The notes under the pieces are model-generated. The model was not told the DNA's origin, made no database searches, and saw only the letters and a program-made list of their open reading frames with translations. From positions 17,985-23,539 of the forward strand of contig CAJUDN010000049.1 of NCBI GenBank assembly GCA_910585355.1: DNA of 5,555 nucleotides, read 5' to 3'. Made by a program: the position numbers and the translations under genes. The stretch is from an uncultured Lachnospiraceae bacterium. GTDB lineage: Bacteria > Bacillota_A > Clostridia > Lachnospirales > Lachnospiraceae. Shown piece after piece: positions 5,545-5,555 of the stretch; the stretch's first letter is position 1, and each line of letters starts with the position of its first letter.

Positions 5545-5555
5545 ATGAGCCTCCG
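5545..5555 (+). CDS. Possible start of a further gene, cut by the right edge
   Basis: ATG at 5545 (reading MSL before the edge) is preceded by GAAAGGG at 5532-5538 with a 6-nt spacer, a good ribosome binding site. In-frame with each other but in a different frame, ATGs at 5481 and 5526 also open onto the window end, but neither has a ribosome binding site. Only three full codons are visible, so the product is unknown. Confidence 0.35.

Overview
The window looks like chromosomal DNA from a low-to-mid GC Firmicute, most likely a clostridial gut bacterium of the Lachnospiraceae type. This is inferred from the strong purine-rich Shine-Dalgarno sites, the pairing of ammonia-dependent asparagine synthetase AsnA with a three-domain aminopeptidase P, and a GntR/ABC-2 transporter operon typical of that group. 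No RNA gene, CRISPR array or insertion sequence was found.

Left part (minus strand, 1-2603). A promoter near 2598-2621 reads into a GC-rich leader of about 130 nt with several mutually exclusive hairpins. Next come asnA (2461-1457) and, 50 nt further, the start of a cytosolic Xaa-Pro aminopeptidase that runs off the left edge at 1. No terminator separates the two genes, so they probably form one transcription unit. The stretch 2604-2796 appears non-coding.

Middle part (minus strand, 4779-2797). A compact three-gene operon: a YtrA-like GntR repressor (4711-4346), an ABC ATPase (4298-3447) and an ABC-2 type permease (3450-2797). The last two overlap by ATGA. It is driven by a near-consensus sigma-70 type promoter (TTGACA, 17 bp, TATACT) lying inside an inverted repeat that is the probable autoregulatory operator. 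A stem-loop containing the gntR stop codon separates the regulator from the transporter. The design suggests repressor-controlled export or envelope-stress defence; the substrate cannot be read from sequence.

Right part (plus strand, 4842-5555). Divergent from the operon, after a perfect 10-bp inverted repeat, lies a 165-residue protein of unknown function (4907-5404) with distinctive proline-rich and SIPAQ-type motifs. About 140 nt later a good ribosome binding site and ATG (5545) suggest another gene cut by the right edge.

Most of the window is ordinary housekeeping and transporter DNA. The parts that deserve attention are the asnA leader, the gntR operator and stem-loop, and the unknown plus-strand protein with its upstream palindrome.
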